Shown piece by piece: positions 43,325 through 52,326 of a stretch of DNA of 64,000 nt (position 1 is the stretch's first letter; each line of letters opens with the position of its first letter). Both the position numbers and the translations under genes were made by a program. The notes under the pieces are model-generated. The model had not been told where the DNA came from, did not search any database, and saw only the letters and a list, made by a program, of their open reading frames with translations. Source of the DNA: an uncultured Lachnospira sp. Its GTDB lineage: Bacteria; Bacillota; Clostridia; Lachnospirales; Lachnospiraceae. The stretch spans positions 55,502 to 119,501 of the forward strand of contig CAJUBU010000011.1 of NCBI GenBank assembly GCA_910585095.1. The letters are read 5' to 3'.

Positions 43325-45265
43325 ATGTATAACAGAAAAACATTAAAGAAATCAGCGAAAGTTGCAGTAAAAAATCATATTCTTATCTATATAGTATCTT
43401 TAATTGTGTCAGCAGTGTTAGGAATAGCTTACACAAGTTCCATTGATATATTTACAATAAATGAAGATATATCATTGTGGGCAACATATCATCAGTCTGA
43501 GACAGAACAAGATCTAGATGAAGTGGTTGAAGATATGCCAACATCAGGTGGTATCAGTCTATATTCTAAGCTTAAAACTGTATGGAGTGAATTGGCGCAA
43601 GGTAAAATTAGTGAAACAAAAGATAAAACGCAACAGGAAATACAACAAACAGTAGATAAAGATGCTGCCATCAAAGAAAATGTAATATTGGGGCGGTCAC
43701 AAGGCGTATTTTCTTCAATTGTTAATTATATATCCAGCGGGCAAATTTTGGTATCAATTGTCTTACTGCTTAAAAATATTACAGGTTCAGACAATGCGGC
43801 AATTGTATTGTTTATACTGCTTAGTTTTGCTGTTTTGATGGCAGTCTGGATATTTATTTTTAATATATTTAGTATAATTTATAAGCGAATTTTTATGGAG
43901 GGGCGTATATATAAGGAAGTGCCTATTCAGCGATTTGCATATATTTTTAAATCAGGCAAGTGGTGCAAAGCGGCAATGACTATGCTGTTAAAAGATGTTT
44001 ATGAAATATTGTGGCTATTTACGATTGTGGGTGTATTTGTTAAAAAGTATTCTTATTTTATGGTTCCATATATTATAGCAGAAAACCCAGATATATCGCC
44101 TAACACGGCTATAACATTATCAAGGAGGATGATGCGCGGTCATAAATGGCAATGTTTTGTTATGTCTTGGTCTTTTATATTATGGGAAATATTGGACTTT
44201 TTTTCATATGGAATTATTGGGGCTGTTTATCTGAATCCTTATAAAGAAGCGACATTTGCTGAGTATTATGTGTATATACGAAATCTTGCAAAAGAAAATG
44301 GTATTGAAAATATTGACTTATTAAATGATAAATATTTATATGAAATACCAGATGAAGAAGCAATTAAAGCAATCTATAAAGAAGAATATGAATTAGTCAA
44401 TAAGCCTTTGCCAGAGTATAAAAAGAAAAAGGGACTTGTTGGTTTTTTAAATAATACGTTTGGAATTACATTATTTTATGGAAAAGAAGATGAAATTTAT
44501 CAAGAGTATATGTCTCAAGTCATTGCTATAAAACATGTCAATAGTGTTGTATCTGGCAAAACGTATCCTATAAAGATGAGCAAGGTATATGATGCATCCA
44601 AAGAAAATGTGGTAAAAAAATGGATTCGAGATTTGCGTTATATGAGACACTATTCTGTGGTGTCATTAGTTTTAATGTTTTTTGTTGTTTCATTTATTGG
44701 CTGGATTTGGGAAGTGATTTTGCACTTGATAGAAGATGGCAGATTTGTCAATAGGGGTGTGCTTCATGGACCATGGCTTCCAATATATGGTGCTGGTGGC
44801 ATATTAATTTTACTGTTATTGTTTAAATTTAGAAAAAATCCAGTGTTGGAATTTATAACAGCAATTATATTATGTGGTGTAGTAGAGTATTTTACATCAT
44901 GGTATCTCGAAATTGCCCATAACGGAAAAAAATGGTGGGATTATACAGGGTATTTTTTAAATTTAAATGGCAGAATATGTGCGGAAGGTTTACTTGTATT
45001 TGGATTAGGCGGAATAGCATTTGTATATATTGTAGCGCCAATGCTCGATAATATATTAAGGAAAATTTCAATGGCAATCTTAGTTCCTTTATGTGTTGCA
45101 TTGATTATAATATTTATGGTGGACAAGATTTATTCAAATGATAACCCTAATGAAGGTAAAGGTATAACAGATTACGCATTGAATGAAAAATATTTATTTT
45201 GTAATCAAGATAGGGAGGATATCACATGCTTGCAATCATTTTATCGCCAGTATATGTCTTGTTAA
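43325..45265 (+). CDS. Large membrane protein: N-terminal DUF975-like region plus CmpB-type permease domain
   Basis: With the start at 43325 (GGAGAA upstream) the product has 646 residues. The first part (to about 330) has one helix, a polar stretch, then four helices with GRIYKEVPIQRFAYIF and NTAITLSRRMMRGHKWQCF, typical of DUF975-type integral proteins. Residues about 440-640 match the putative ABC permease CmpB family (PF06541): FIGWIWEVILHL, FVNRGVLHGPWLPIYGAGG and ILCGVVEYFTSWYLE. The two parts are usually separate proteins as far as I recall. It overlaps the following phosphoesterase gene by 40 bases. Confidence 0.72.
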   Translation: MYNRKTLKKSAKVAVKNHILIYIVSLIVSAVLGIAYTSSIDIFTINEDISLWATYHQSETEQDLDEVVEDMPTSGGISLYSKLKTVWSELAQGKISETKDKTQQEIQQTVDKDAAIKENVILGRSQGVFSSIVNYISSGQILVSIVLLLKNITGSDNAAIVLFILLSFAVLMAVWIFIFNIFSIIYKRIFMEGRIYKEVPIQRFAYIFKSGKWCKAAMTMLLKDVYEILWLFTIVGVFVKKYSYFMVPYIIAENPDISPNTAITLSRRMMRGHKWQCFVMSWSFILWEILDFFSYGIIGAVYLNPYKEATFAEYYVYIRNLAKENGIENIDLLNDKYLYEIPDEEAIKAIYKEEYELVNKPLPEYKKKKGLVGFLNNTFGITLFYGKEDEIYQEYMSQVIAIKHVNSVVSGKTYPIKMSKVYDASKENVVKKWIRDLRYMRHYSVVSLVLMFFVVSFIGWIWEVILHLIEDGRFVNRGVLHGPWLPIYGAGGILILLLLFKFRKNPVLEFITAIILCGVVEYFTSWYLEIAHNGKKWWDYTGYFLNLNGRICAEGLLVFGLGGIAFVYIVAPMLDNILRKISMAILVPLCVALIIIFMVDKIYSNDNPNEGKGITDYALNEKYLFCNQDREDITCLQSFYRQYMSC

Positions 45266-46416
45266 ATATATATTTTTTAATGCGGTTGTTTATTTGGTTA
45301 AAAAATATTCATATAAAAACAAAAAAATGGTATGTTCGCGTACCTATTCTTATAATATATTTATTTTTTGCAAGTGCAATGATTGTTGGATTTTTTCTTC
45401 CAAAAGGGTCAGATATAAAAGCAGCTATGGTTAGTATAGGTAATTACTGGTATGGTGTTGGACTCTATACAACCATAGCACTTATTGTTGCAGATTTATC
45501 AAGATTTATTGTGATAGTGACAAAAAGAAGTAAGCTTAGAACAAGAAAGATACATATACTTGCAGGAATTTTATGTTTGGCATTTATTATATCATGCAGT
45601 ACATATGGAGTAATTCATGCAGGAGTGATATATACGACAAATTATGAAGTTTCGGTTGACAAAAAAGCAGGTAATATTAAAGCAATGAATATTGTTTTAG
45701 TTGCAGACCTTCATATGGGATATAACATACGACAAAGACAAATTAAGCAGATGGTAGAAAAAATAAATGCAAATAATCCAGACATTGTTGTTATTGCAGG
45801 AGATATTTTTGATAATGATTATGATAGTCTTGATAATCCTGCTGAATTAATTAATATTTTAGGAAGTATTAACAGTAAATACGGCGTATATGCGTGTTAT
45901 GGAAATCATGATATAGCAGAGAAAATTATGGGTGGATTTACATTTCGATTTGATAAGCGTGAAAAAAGGCAAAGCGATATTCGTATGGATGAGTTTTTAG
46001 AAAAAGCAAATATCAAACTTCTTAGAGATGAGTATGTTCTTATTGAGAATAGTTTTTACTTGTATGGAAGACCAGATGCAAAAAGACCAGGACGAGATAT
46101 TGACATTAGAAAAACGCCTGATGAGCTGGTGGAGGGACTAGACCAATCCAAACCTATTATTGTTATTGACCATGAACCGAGCGAACTTGACGAGCTTGCC
46201 AATGCGGGCGTTGATTTGGATTTATGCGGACACACACATGATGGACAGTTATTTCCTCTTAATATTACATGTCGTCTTATATGGGAAAATTCATACGGTT
46301 ATTTAAAAAAAGGAAATATGCACAATATTGTAACATCTGGGGTAGGGTTATATGGACCCTTTATGAGAGTTGGCACTAATGCAGAAGTATGCAATATAAA
46401 AGTATCATTTCAATAA
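45226..46416 (+). CDS. Membrane-anchored metallophosphoesterase
   Basis: A 396-residue protein with four helices in the first 130 residues and a C-terminal calcineurin-like phosphoesterase: VADLHMGYN, VIAGDIFDND, YGNHDIAE and CGHTHDGQLF give all metal ligands. It resembles YkuE/YaeI-type enzymes, which act on lipids or undecaprenyl-type substrates at the membrane, but the substrate is open. AGGGAGG (45211-45217) lies inside the upstream gene, so the two are translationally coupled. Confidence 0.87.
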   Translation: MLAIILSPVYVLLNIYFLMRLFIWLKNIHIKTKKWYVRVPILIIYLFFASAMIVGFFLPKGSDIKAAMVSIGNYWYGVGLYTTIALIVADLSRFIVIVTKRSKLRTRKIHILAGILCLAFIISCSTYGVIHAGVIYTTNYEVSVDKKAGNIKAMNIVLVADLHMGYNIRQRQIKQMVEKINANNPDIVVIAGDIFDNDYDSLDNPAELINILGSINSKYGVYACYGNHDIAEKIMGGFTFRFDKREKRQSDIRMDEFLEKANIKLLRDEYVLIENSFYLYGRPDAKRPGRDIDIRKTPDELVEGLDQSKPIIVIDHEPSELDELANAGVDLDLCGHTHDGQLFPLNITCRLIWENSYGYLKKGNMHNIVTSGVGLYGPFMRVGTNAEVCNIKVSFQ

Positions 46417-46430
46417 TGTATTTTTATTCC

Positions 46431-46475
46431 TGTAAGTAAGTAGCATAGCGGATTGTGAATATCCGCTTAACTTTT
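46431..46475 (+). repeat. Intergenic structured repeat, family B, copy 4
   Basis: GCGGAT (46448-46453), loop TGTGAAT, ATCCGC (46461-46466): a full 6-base stem. Confidence 0.6.
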
Positions 46476-46565
46476 TATCTTTTATAAAGAAAAAAGTGGT
46501 AGCGATTTTTTTTAAGTACATAAAATAATGAAAAGATAAAAAATGGTAATAATTGTTTATAAAGA

Positions 46566-46594
46566 TTGACAAACAAATGTTCGTGTTATATAAT
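46566..46594 (+). promoter_or_regulatory. Consensus sigma-A promoter with a LexA-like box
   Basis: TTGACA (46566-46571), 17 bases, TATAAT (46589-46594), both hexamers perfect. CAAACAAATGTTCG (46570-46583) fits the Gram-positive LexA consensus CGAACRNRYGTTYG at all but one position and overlaps the -35. No ORF with a ribosome binding site follows for about 240 bases, until serine acetyltransferase. Confidence 0.6.
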
Positions 46595-46689
46595 AATATA
46601 AATAGTGATATATCCTACTATATAGATATAACAAAAAATATGTTGATGATGTAAAATGATTCTTTTCATCGAACACGTTTGTTTTAATC

Positions 46690-46800
46690 TCATTAAAAAA
46701 GAATTAGGCTTGCCTGTAAAAAAATGCTACGAGGTAGCAAGATGGTTTATGCAAGTAGCAAAGGGCTTTGTTAGTATTTGCTTAAGAAAACAATGGTAAG
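46690..46800 (+). repeat. Composite repeat: family D plus a family-B-like end
   Basis: AAAGAATTAGGCTTGCCTGT (46698-46717) is identical to 6115-6134. It is followed by the hairpin TGCTAC-GAG-GTAGCA and by GCAAGTAGC...GTATTTGCTTAAG, a degenerate family-B unit. Confidence 0.5.
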
Positions 46801-46844
46801 CTATTTTTTTTCATAAATTTATCAAGAATGAGAGATTGATTGTT

Positions 46845-47744
46845 ATGGAATGTAATATAAAAAACCAAATTACACAGATTGCAGATAGGTTAAATGATAA
46901 TTATAAGCAACAGGGGCTTTTTGAAGTTGAGGTTGACCAGCATCTTCCAAAGAGAGAAGAAATTATTGATATCCTTAATGAGGTGAGAAGAATTGTATTT
47001 CCGGGATATTTCGGCACAGAAAATACTGCTTATGTCTCTTTAAATAGTTTTGCGGGTAATACACTTGCAGGGATATATGAAAAGCTGTATAAGCAAATTT
47101 ATGTGGCTTTATCGTATCATACATTAGAAAAGCAACAATCAGATATTGAAAAGATGGCGCAGGAATTGACATTAAATTTCCTAGAACAAATCCCTACCAT
47201 TCAACAGCTTATATTAAAAGATGTTGAGGCGGAATTAGAGGGAGACCCCGCAGCAAACAGCAGAGAGGAAATTATTTTTTCATATCCGGGCATATATGCA
47301 ATCTTTGTATATCGCATTGCACATGAGCTTTATCAGTTACAAGTTCCTTTTATTCCAAGAATTATGACAGAACATGCACATGGCAAAACAGGGATTGATA
47401 TTAATCCAGGCGCAACGATTGGAGAGTATTTTTTTATAGACCATGGAACAGGAATTGTTATCGGAGAAACAACCATTATAGGCAAACATGTAAAATTATA
47501 TCAGGGTGTTACGCTTGGCGCATTATCGCTCAGTCAAGGGCAGGCGCTTTCGGGGGTAAAGAGACATCCTACAATTGAGGATAATGTTGTTATCTATGCC
47601 AATGCTACGATTTTAGGCGGTGAAACGGTAGTTGGGCAAAATTCTGTGGTGGCAGGTAACTCTTTTGTAACAGAATCCATACCACCAAACACAAAAGTAT
47701 CTGCTTACATTCCTGAATTAATGTTAAAAAGCAGAAAGACTTGA
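46845..47744 (+). CDS. cysE: Serine O-acetyltransferase (EpsC/SatA-type)
   Basis: A 299-residue enzyme making O-acetylserine for cysteine synthesis. A helical N-terminal half (to about 160) ends in DPAANSREEI and YPGIYAIFVYRIAHELY; then comes the hexapeptide-repeat helix: HGKTGIDINPGATIGEYFFIDHGTG, VIGETTIIGKHVKLYQGVTLGA and VKRHPTIEDNVVIYANATILGG. The length matches the longer clade found in Bacteroides and Clostridia. The start is ATG 46845; the frame is open three codons earlier. No cysteine T-box is visible in the long leader. No cysK is adjacent. Confidence 0.92.
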   Translation: MECNIKNQITQIADRLNDNYKQQGLFEVEVDQHLPKREEIIDILNEVRRIVFPGYFGTENTAYVSLNSFAGNTLAGIYEKLYKQIYVALSYHTLEKQQSDIEKMAQELTLNFLEQIPTIQQLILKDVEAELEGDPAANSREEIIFSYPGIYAIFVYRIAHELYQLQVPFIPRIMTEHAHGKTGIDINPGATIGEYFFIDHGTGIVIGETTIIGKHVKLYQGVTLGALSLSQGQALSGVKRHPTIEDNVVIYANATILGGETVVGQNSVVAGNSFVTESIPPNTKVSAYIPELMLKSRKT

Positions 47745-47768
47745 TAATAAATGAACAATTTAGTCCTA

Positions 47769-47810
47769 TGTGCAAGTAGCATAGCGGATTGCGAATATCC
47801 GCTTAACTGT
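47769..47810 (+). repeat. Intergenic structured repeat, family B, copy 5 (consensus form)
   Basis: GCAAGTAGCATAGCGGAT, loop TGCGAAT, ATCCGC (47784-47789 with 47797-47802), then TTAACT. Confidence 0.65.
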
Positions 47811-47853
47811 CTTCATTAAATTTACAGATTAATAGAAAGGTATGGTCATTTAT

Positions 47854-48783
47854 ATGGAAAAAGACAAAGAATTTAATATTACAAAAGAACAAGCATTAAG
47901 CATTATAAAAGACATTGAGGAAAGAACGACAAAAAATGAGTATCATATTGTGGTTAACCATGAAAGAGAAGCAGGTCTTTTTGATGATAAGTTTGGAGGG
48001 CTTCCTTATTGGGACTTGAGCAAAGAATATCCAAGAGATGAAAATGGTGATAGTTTAGTGCTGCTTGCACAGATTAATCTGGATGGTTTAAAACGTCTTA
48101 ATAACAGTGATGGAATTGAGCTTCCACAAAAAGGGATGCTTCAATTTTTTCATGCAGTAAATGACTTATATGGATTTGATTTTGATGCGGATACAGGATG
48201 TGATTTAAAAAACAACAAAGGGTATAAGGTGGTCTACCATGAAACGGTTGATAGAAGCGTAACAGAAGAACAGATAAGGGCATTAAATATTAAGACAACA
48301 GACGATGTTGACAAAGATTGTACGCCAATATTAAAAACGACAGCAATTAATTTGTATATAGACGAGACTTCGCTTGGCATGAGTAATTATCAATGGGATA
48401 AGTTGTTTATCCAATTGTTAAAAGAGAAGTTTGAAATTGTTGTTCCAGAAGATTACTGTATGTATGATATTTTAGATGATGATATTTATGAAATGATTGA
48501 TGAGATGGAAGAAGAACGAGAGGAAGAAAAAGAAGAATTGGGAAAATATCAGCATCATATGATGGGGTATGCTGACTTTACTCAATTTGACCCAAGAGAA
48601 GGTAATGAAAAATTACAAAAATATGATGTGGTTTTGCTTCAAATAGATTCAGATTATAATGGTGAAGATAATAGTACAAATGTGTTGTGGGGCGATTGTG
48701 GAATTGGTAATTTTTTCATTAATCATGAAGATTTAAAGAATAAAAATTTTAATGACATATTATATAATTGGGATTGCTGTTAA
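47854..48783 (+). CDS. YwqG family protein (DUF1963)
   Basis: A 309-residue acidic protein with the YwqG features GGLPYWDLSKEYP, LLAQINLDGL, KGMLQFFHAVNDLYG and a C-terminal LLQIDSDY...NVLWGDCGIGNFFINHEDL. YwqG-family proteins occur next to polymorphic-toxin genes in Firmicutes and are candidate immunity or binding proteins; the function is unproven. It is the first gene of the accessory island. The start MEKDKEF at 47854 is preferred; an in-frame ATG lies 12 bases upstream, one base after GAAAGG. Confidence 0.85.
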   Translation: MEKDKEFNITKEQALSIIKDIEERTTKNEYHIVVNHEREAGLFDDKFGGLPYWDLSKEYPRDENGDSLVLLAQINLDGLKRLNNSDGIELPQKGMLQFFHAVNDLYGFDFDADTGCDLKNNKGYKVVYHETVDRSVTEEQIRALNIKTTDDVDKDCTPILKTTAINLYIDETSLGMSNYQWDKLFIQLLKEKFEIVVPEDYCMYDILDDDIYEMIDEMEEEREEEKEELGKYQHHMMGYADFTQFDPREGNEKLQKYDVVLLQIDSDYNGEDNSTNVLWGDCGIGNFFINHEDLKNKNFNDILYNWDCC

Positions 48784-48800
48784 GATGGAGTACACTTTTT

Positions 48801-49547
48801 ATGATGAAAAAAGCAATACGAACGATATGTTTTATCATTGGAATAATAGGCTGTCTATTATTTATAGGACCATATCTTACATTTGGAACTAAAAACATTG
48901 GCAATATTACAGGTTTTATTGTCTGTTTGGCAATATTGCTTTATGCTATATTTCAAGAAAAAATAGAACAGAAATTAAATAAACCTATAAAAATAATTAT
49001 TTTATCAATAATCAGTATTATTTTTACAATGGTTATTATTTGTACTGGTTTTATGATATATGCAGCAACGAAGAAACCTTATGAACCAAAGACTCTTATT
49101 GTTTTAGGCTGTAGAGTGGTAGGAAGGCAGCCAAGTACCATGCTAGAGGAACGATTAGAGGCGGCATTTCGTTATTTAAGCAAACATAGAGACTCGGTTG
49201 CAGTGCTTTCTGGAGGACAGGGGGATGATGAGGAGATTTCAGAAGCGGAGTGTATGTTTTCTTATCTTACAGAACATGGCATTGATGCAAATCGGTTATA
49301 TATGGAAGATAAATCTACATCTACTAAAGAAAATATCGCTTTTTCACATGATATTATTATACAACAACATTTAAGTGACAAAATTGGGATTGTGACAAAT
49401 GAATTTCACGCGTATAGGGCATTGAAAATTGCAGAATCATTTGGTTATCAGGCGGCAGCTATACCTGCCAATACATTTATATTTTTGTTTCCAACATATT
49501 ATATAAGAGAATTGTATGGAATACTATATGAATGGATATTTGCCTGA
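48801..49547 (+). CDS. YdcF/SanA-type DUF218 membrane protein
   Basis: A 248-residue protein with three N-terminal helices (to about 85) and a DUF218 domain: TLIVLGCRVVGRQPSTMLEERLEAA, VLSGGQGDDEEISEAECM, ENIAFSHDII and VTNEFHAYRALKIA. The family includes ElyC and SanA, linked to peptidoglycan and envelope integrity; a binding site for a small molecule is likely. The start at 48801 lies 17 bases after the stop of the YwqG gene. Confidence 0.85.
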   Translation: MMKKAIRTICFIIGIIGCLLFIGPYLTFGTKNIGNITGFIVCLAILLYAIFQEKIEQKLNKPIKIIILSIISIIFTMVIICTGFMIYAATKKPYEPKTLIVLGCRVVGRQPSTMLEERLEAAFRYLSKHRDSVAVLSGGQGDDEEISEAECMFSYLTEHGIDANRLYMEDKSTSTKENIAFSHDIIIQQHLSDKIGIVTNEFHAYRALKIAESFGYQAAAIPANTFIFLFPTYYIRELYGILYEWIFA

Positions 49548-49638
49548 ATTAACCCCAAATGTTACAAAATTTTATATTTGTAGGTATTAGTTATGTTAAT
49601 GATATGTTTGGTATTTGTCTAGTTAGGAAAGGTGAACA

Positions 49639-51189
49639 ATGGATAAAAAGTTGCCACAAGAGCCTATTGAAAATGGTGTTTATTCATTATACATAGAAGA
49701 GTTAGAAAAATATGGCGCTTATCAAATTTTGAAGGCAGATAAAAAAGAGAATAGTATTTGTTATGTTGCACTTGATTATCTTGAAGTACAGCCGCCAACA
49801 AATCAACAGTTGTCTGATTTAAAACCATTATATATGGAACGCTATAGGTATCATCATACACTTGCAATATCTTATATATCCAATGATAAAATTCCAGCAG
49901 ATTTTATTTTTTGCGGGGTTTGTATGCCTATTGCAGATTACAAAAAATGTCATACATTTTCATCGGACTTTAGCAGAGGACATGAATATATACAAGAAGA
50001 ATTTTGGAAATCGCTCGGTGAGGAATTTAATATACGTTATAAGAAATATAGGACAAGCGGTGAATCGTATGAAGTTGGCAAGTCTGGAAAAAAATTAAGC
50101 ATTTATCGAAGAGTTCAGACACTTGGAATAAGAGAACTTATGGCAATGGAAGAAAATGTTGTTTTACATGAATTTCCTTGTGTAAATTCTGTACAGATTA
50201 CATCAAATTATCCTTATATAATGGAACTTTCATTAGCAACTCATTGTGCGCCGCTTGTAAGGAGCATTGATATTACAAAGACAGAAAATAGCAATAATTC
50301 GGATGTTATTGATTTAAGTTATTCTTGTTTTGTTTCAATAAAGGCAGACGTTACAAATATTAAGCGTATTATTCTTCCTCAAACAGCAGCAAGCCTAGAA
50401 TTATGTGGTGACATAAATATTCGTTTAAAAATTGATGATAGTTTTTGTAAAAATCCAATTATCTTTATACAGCAACAAGATAAATATGGTGTACGCAATT
50501 ATGGTATGAAAAAAGTGCGGCAATTAAATATTGAAACTATTAAAAATATATCTATGAACGATATTATTTGTCAGTATCCAGATATTGAAAAATTGGCTTT
50601 GATAGGATATCCAGGCATAATAACAGAATTTTATACGATAAGAGAATTGAAAAAATTAAAAAGTCTTGCATTGGTGGATATGTTTGGATATTCAGAAACA
50701 GACTTTGCGGTATTGGATGAACTGCCAAATTTACATTATTTAAATCTTGAGAGCATTCCATATGAAGCAGGCATCTATGCTCAGAATGTATTAAAGAAAA
50801 AAATGGATTTTTTTGAGATAGGTAAACTTAGAAAGAAAGATTGGTTAGAGAAAAATCTTGAAAATCCATTGCGTCATTGGGATGGCAATGAATTTATACC
50901 AATAGAAGCTTATCAGACAGTTAAAAAGCAGTATAAAAAGACATTGGAACAATTTTTAGCTGCTGATAATAAAAAAGATATCTATATGGCAGTAGAAAAA
51001 TTTGCCAAGATACTCAATAAATTAAATGAAAAATATGATTTATTTATAGAAACGCAAGAACGTGATGATTTATTTGAAGCACTTGAAACAATATATCAAC
51101 ATTGTGTAAAAAAGAAGTTACCTGTCTGTAAAAAAGTTTCATTAGAACAAGTACTTGACTGGCTCGATGAAATGCGTGAGGATTGGTAA
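49639..51189 (+). CDS. Imm26-like domain plus leucine-rich protein
   Basis: A 516-residue protein. Residues about 10-105 resemble immunity protein 26 (GVYSLYIEELEKYGAYQIL, CYVALDYLEV, ADFIFCGV). The middle (190-390) has irregular leucine-rich repeats, clearest at YPDIEKLALIGYPG, LKKLKSLALVDMFG and LPNLHYLNLESIPY. The C-terminal 110 residues are helical and charged. I recall such Imm26-LRR proteins in Firmicutes islands, with no assigned role. GGAAAGG precedes the start. The leucine-rich middle is similar in style to the STM4015-type protein. Confidence 0.6.
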   Translation: MDKKLPQEPIENGVYSLYIEELEKYGAYQILKADKKENSICYVALDYLEVQPPTNQQLSDLKPLYMERYRYHHTLAISYISNDKIPADFIFCGVCMPIADYKKCHTFSSDFSRGHEYIQEEFWKSLGEEFNIRYKKYRTSGESYEVGKSGKKLSIYRRVQTLGIRELMAMEENVVLHEFPCVNSVQITSNYPYIMELSLATHCAPLVRSIDITKTENSNNSDVIDLSYSCFVSIKADVTNIKRIILPQTAASLELCGDINIRLKIDDSFCKNPIIFIQQQDKYGVRNYGMKKVRQLNIETIKNISMNDIICQYPDIEKLALIGYPGIITEFYTIRELKKLKSLALVDMFGYSETDFAVLDELPNLHYLNLESIPYEAGIYAQNVLKKKMDFFEIGKLRKKDWLEKNLENPLRHWDGNEFIPIEAYQTVKKQYKKTLEQFLAADNKKDIYMAVEKFAKILNKLNEKYDLFIETQERDDLFEALETIYQHCVKKKLPVCKKVSLEQVLDWLDEMREDW

Positions 51190-51214
51190 AGAGAGTGTGA
51201 AATAGGAGGGATTT

Positions 51215-51748
51215 ATGTTACCAATACCAACTCATTTAAAAAACATTTTACAAGTTGACGAAGCAGAATTTGATATAGCTGATAATGAACTTGATGGAAA
51301 AATACAATGTACATGTGGGTGTGATTCAATAAAGTTAAAAATATATGCCAATCAACATAATGATTATATTGCTATAAAACGTTATAAAAATGATTGGGGA
51401 TTTAGAGTTTGTGGCATTTGTTCTTCCTGTGGTGCAGTCTATGATTTATTTGATATGTCAAAGCATGGATATAATGGTTTTGTATGCCATGAGGGAGTAG
51501 CTGTTGATGACGTTGATTTAGAAGCCTATTTTTGTCCTGTATGTAAACATGATTGTTTTCAAATCGAAATTGGCTTAGAGTTAGAAGATATCGAGCAATT
51601 TCAGGAAGAAGTGGTTGAGGATTTATATTTAGAAGAAAAATATGTTATAGAGGATTTTGTTGATGCATTTAATTGGATAAATATAGATATTCAGTGTAAA
51701 AAATGCGGTACACTGTTTAAAAATTGGGTAGATTTTGAGACATCATAA
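51215..51748 (+). CDS. Acidic protein with several CxxC pairs
   Basis: This 177-residue protein carries CTCGC near residue 30, CGICSSCG near 69, CPVCKHDC near 109 and CKKCG near the end, probably two zinc-knuckle sites in a duplicated fold: each half has a Cys pair, then an IKLKIYANQ or FQIEIGLEL strand. I do not recognise the family. AGGAGG gives an excellent start. Its acidic character, small size and position among immunity-type genes suggest a toxin-neutralising protein. Confidence 0.6.
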   Translation: MLPIPTHLKNILQVDEAEFDIADNELDGKIQCTCGCDSIKLKIYANQHNDYIAIKRYKNDWGFRVCGICSSCGAVYDLFDMSKHGYNGFVCHEGVAVDDVDLEAYFCPVCKHDCFQIEIGLELEDIEQFQEEVVEDLYLEEKYVIEDFVDAFNWINIDIQCKKCGTLFKNWVDFETS

Positions 51749-51835
51749 ATAAGTAAACTTTTAAGTTATTAATAAATTTACATTTAACAGAGAGCTAACA
51801 CTGCAAGTTCAGAGATATATTAGGAAGTTAATAAA

Positions 51836-52216
51836 ATGAAAAGTATATACAAAAAAATTCGTACAGAAGTTGGCTATATTGAGCCAAAAAGAGACGCAAT
51901 TTATCTGGATTCATTTCAACAAGAACATAATATATTGATATTACTAGGAGAGGTATATGTAAAGTGGTGTGAAAAAAGGTCTTCAGAACATAAATGGTAT
52001 AAGTATCGTTTAACAATAAAAGGAGTGAAAGAATATAGTGCTGTAAATATTGAAGATTTTTATAAGAAAAAAATAGATACGCCAAGCAGTTTTTCAGAAA
52101 TGTTGGATATATCCAATGATAAAACAGATTTAAGAACTATAATAATAGAAACGTATGATTGGGTATATATTGTTACATGCAAAAATTTTGAATTTGCAGT
52201 AATCGGTTGTAGATAA
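51836..52216 (+). CDS. Hypothetical protein
   Basis: A 126-residue protein with mixed charge, no signal, no Cys motif and no recognisable domain. AGGAAG precedes the start with good spacing. The alternating aromatic and charged strands (WCEKRSSEHKWYKYRLTI, TYDWVYIVTCKNFEF) suggest an alpha/beta single-domain protein of immunity type. It lies 87 bases after the previous gene and 110 before the SMI1-like gene, so it could be transcribed with them. Confidence 0.5.
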   Translation: MKSIYKKIRTEVGYIEPKRDAIYLDSFQQEHNILILLGEVYVKWCEKRSSEHKWYKYRLTIKGVKEYSAVNIEDFYKKKIDTPSSFSEMLDISNDKTDLRTIIIETYDWVYIVTCKNFEFAVIGCR

Positions 52217-52326
52217 AATAAAAAATGTATAGAGAAAAAATTGTTAACAGTAGCAAGAGATTTTTAATTTTATCCAATGTGATATAAAAATACTTGCTTC
52301 AAGGCAACGCAGAAATGAGGTATAAA

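Noticed and set aside
46595..46844. Cysteine T-box or other known riboswitch before serine acetyltransferase
   Set aside because: The conserved T-box antiterminator sequence is absent; a GTGGTAGCG string at 46496 lies upstream of the promoter.
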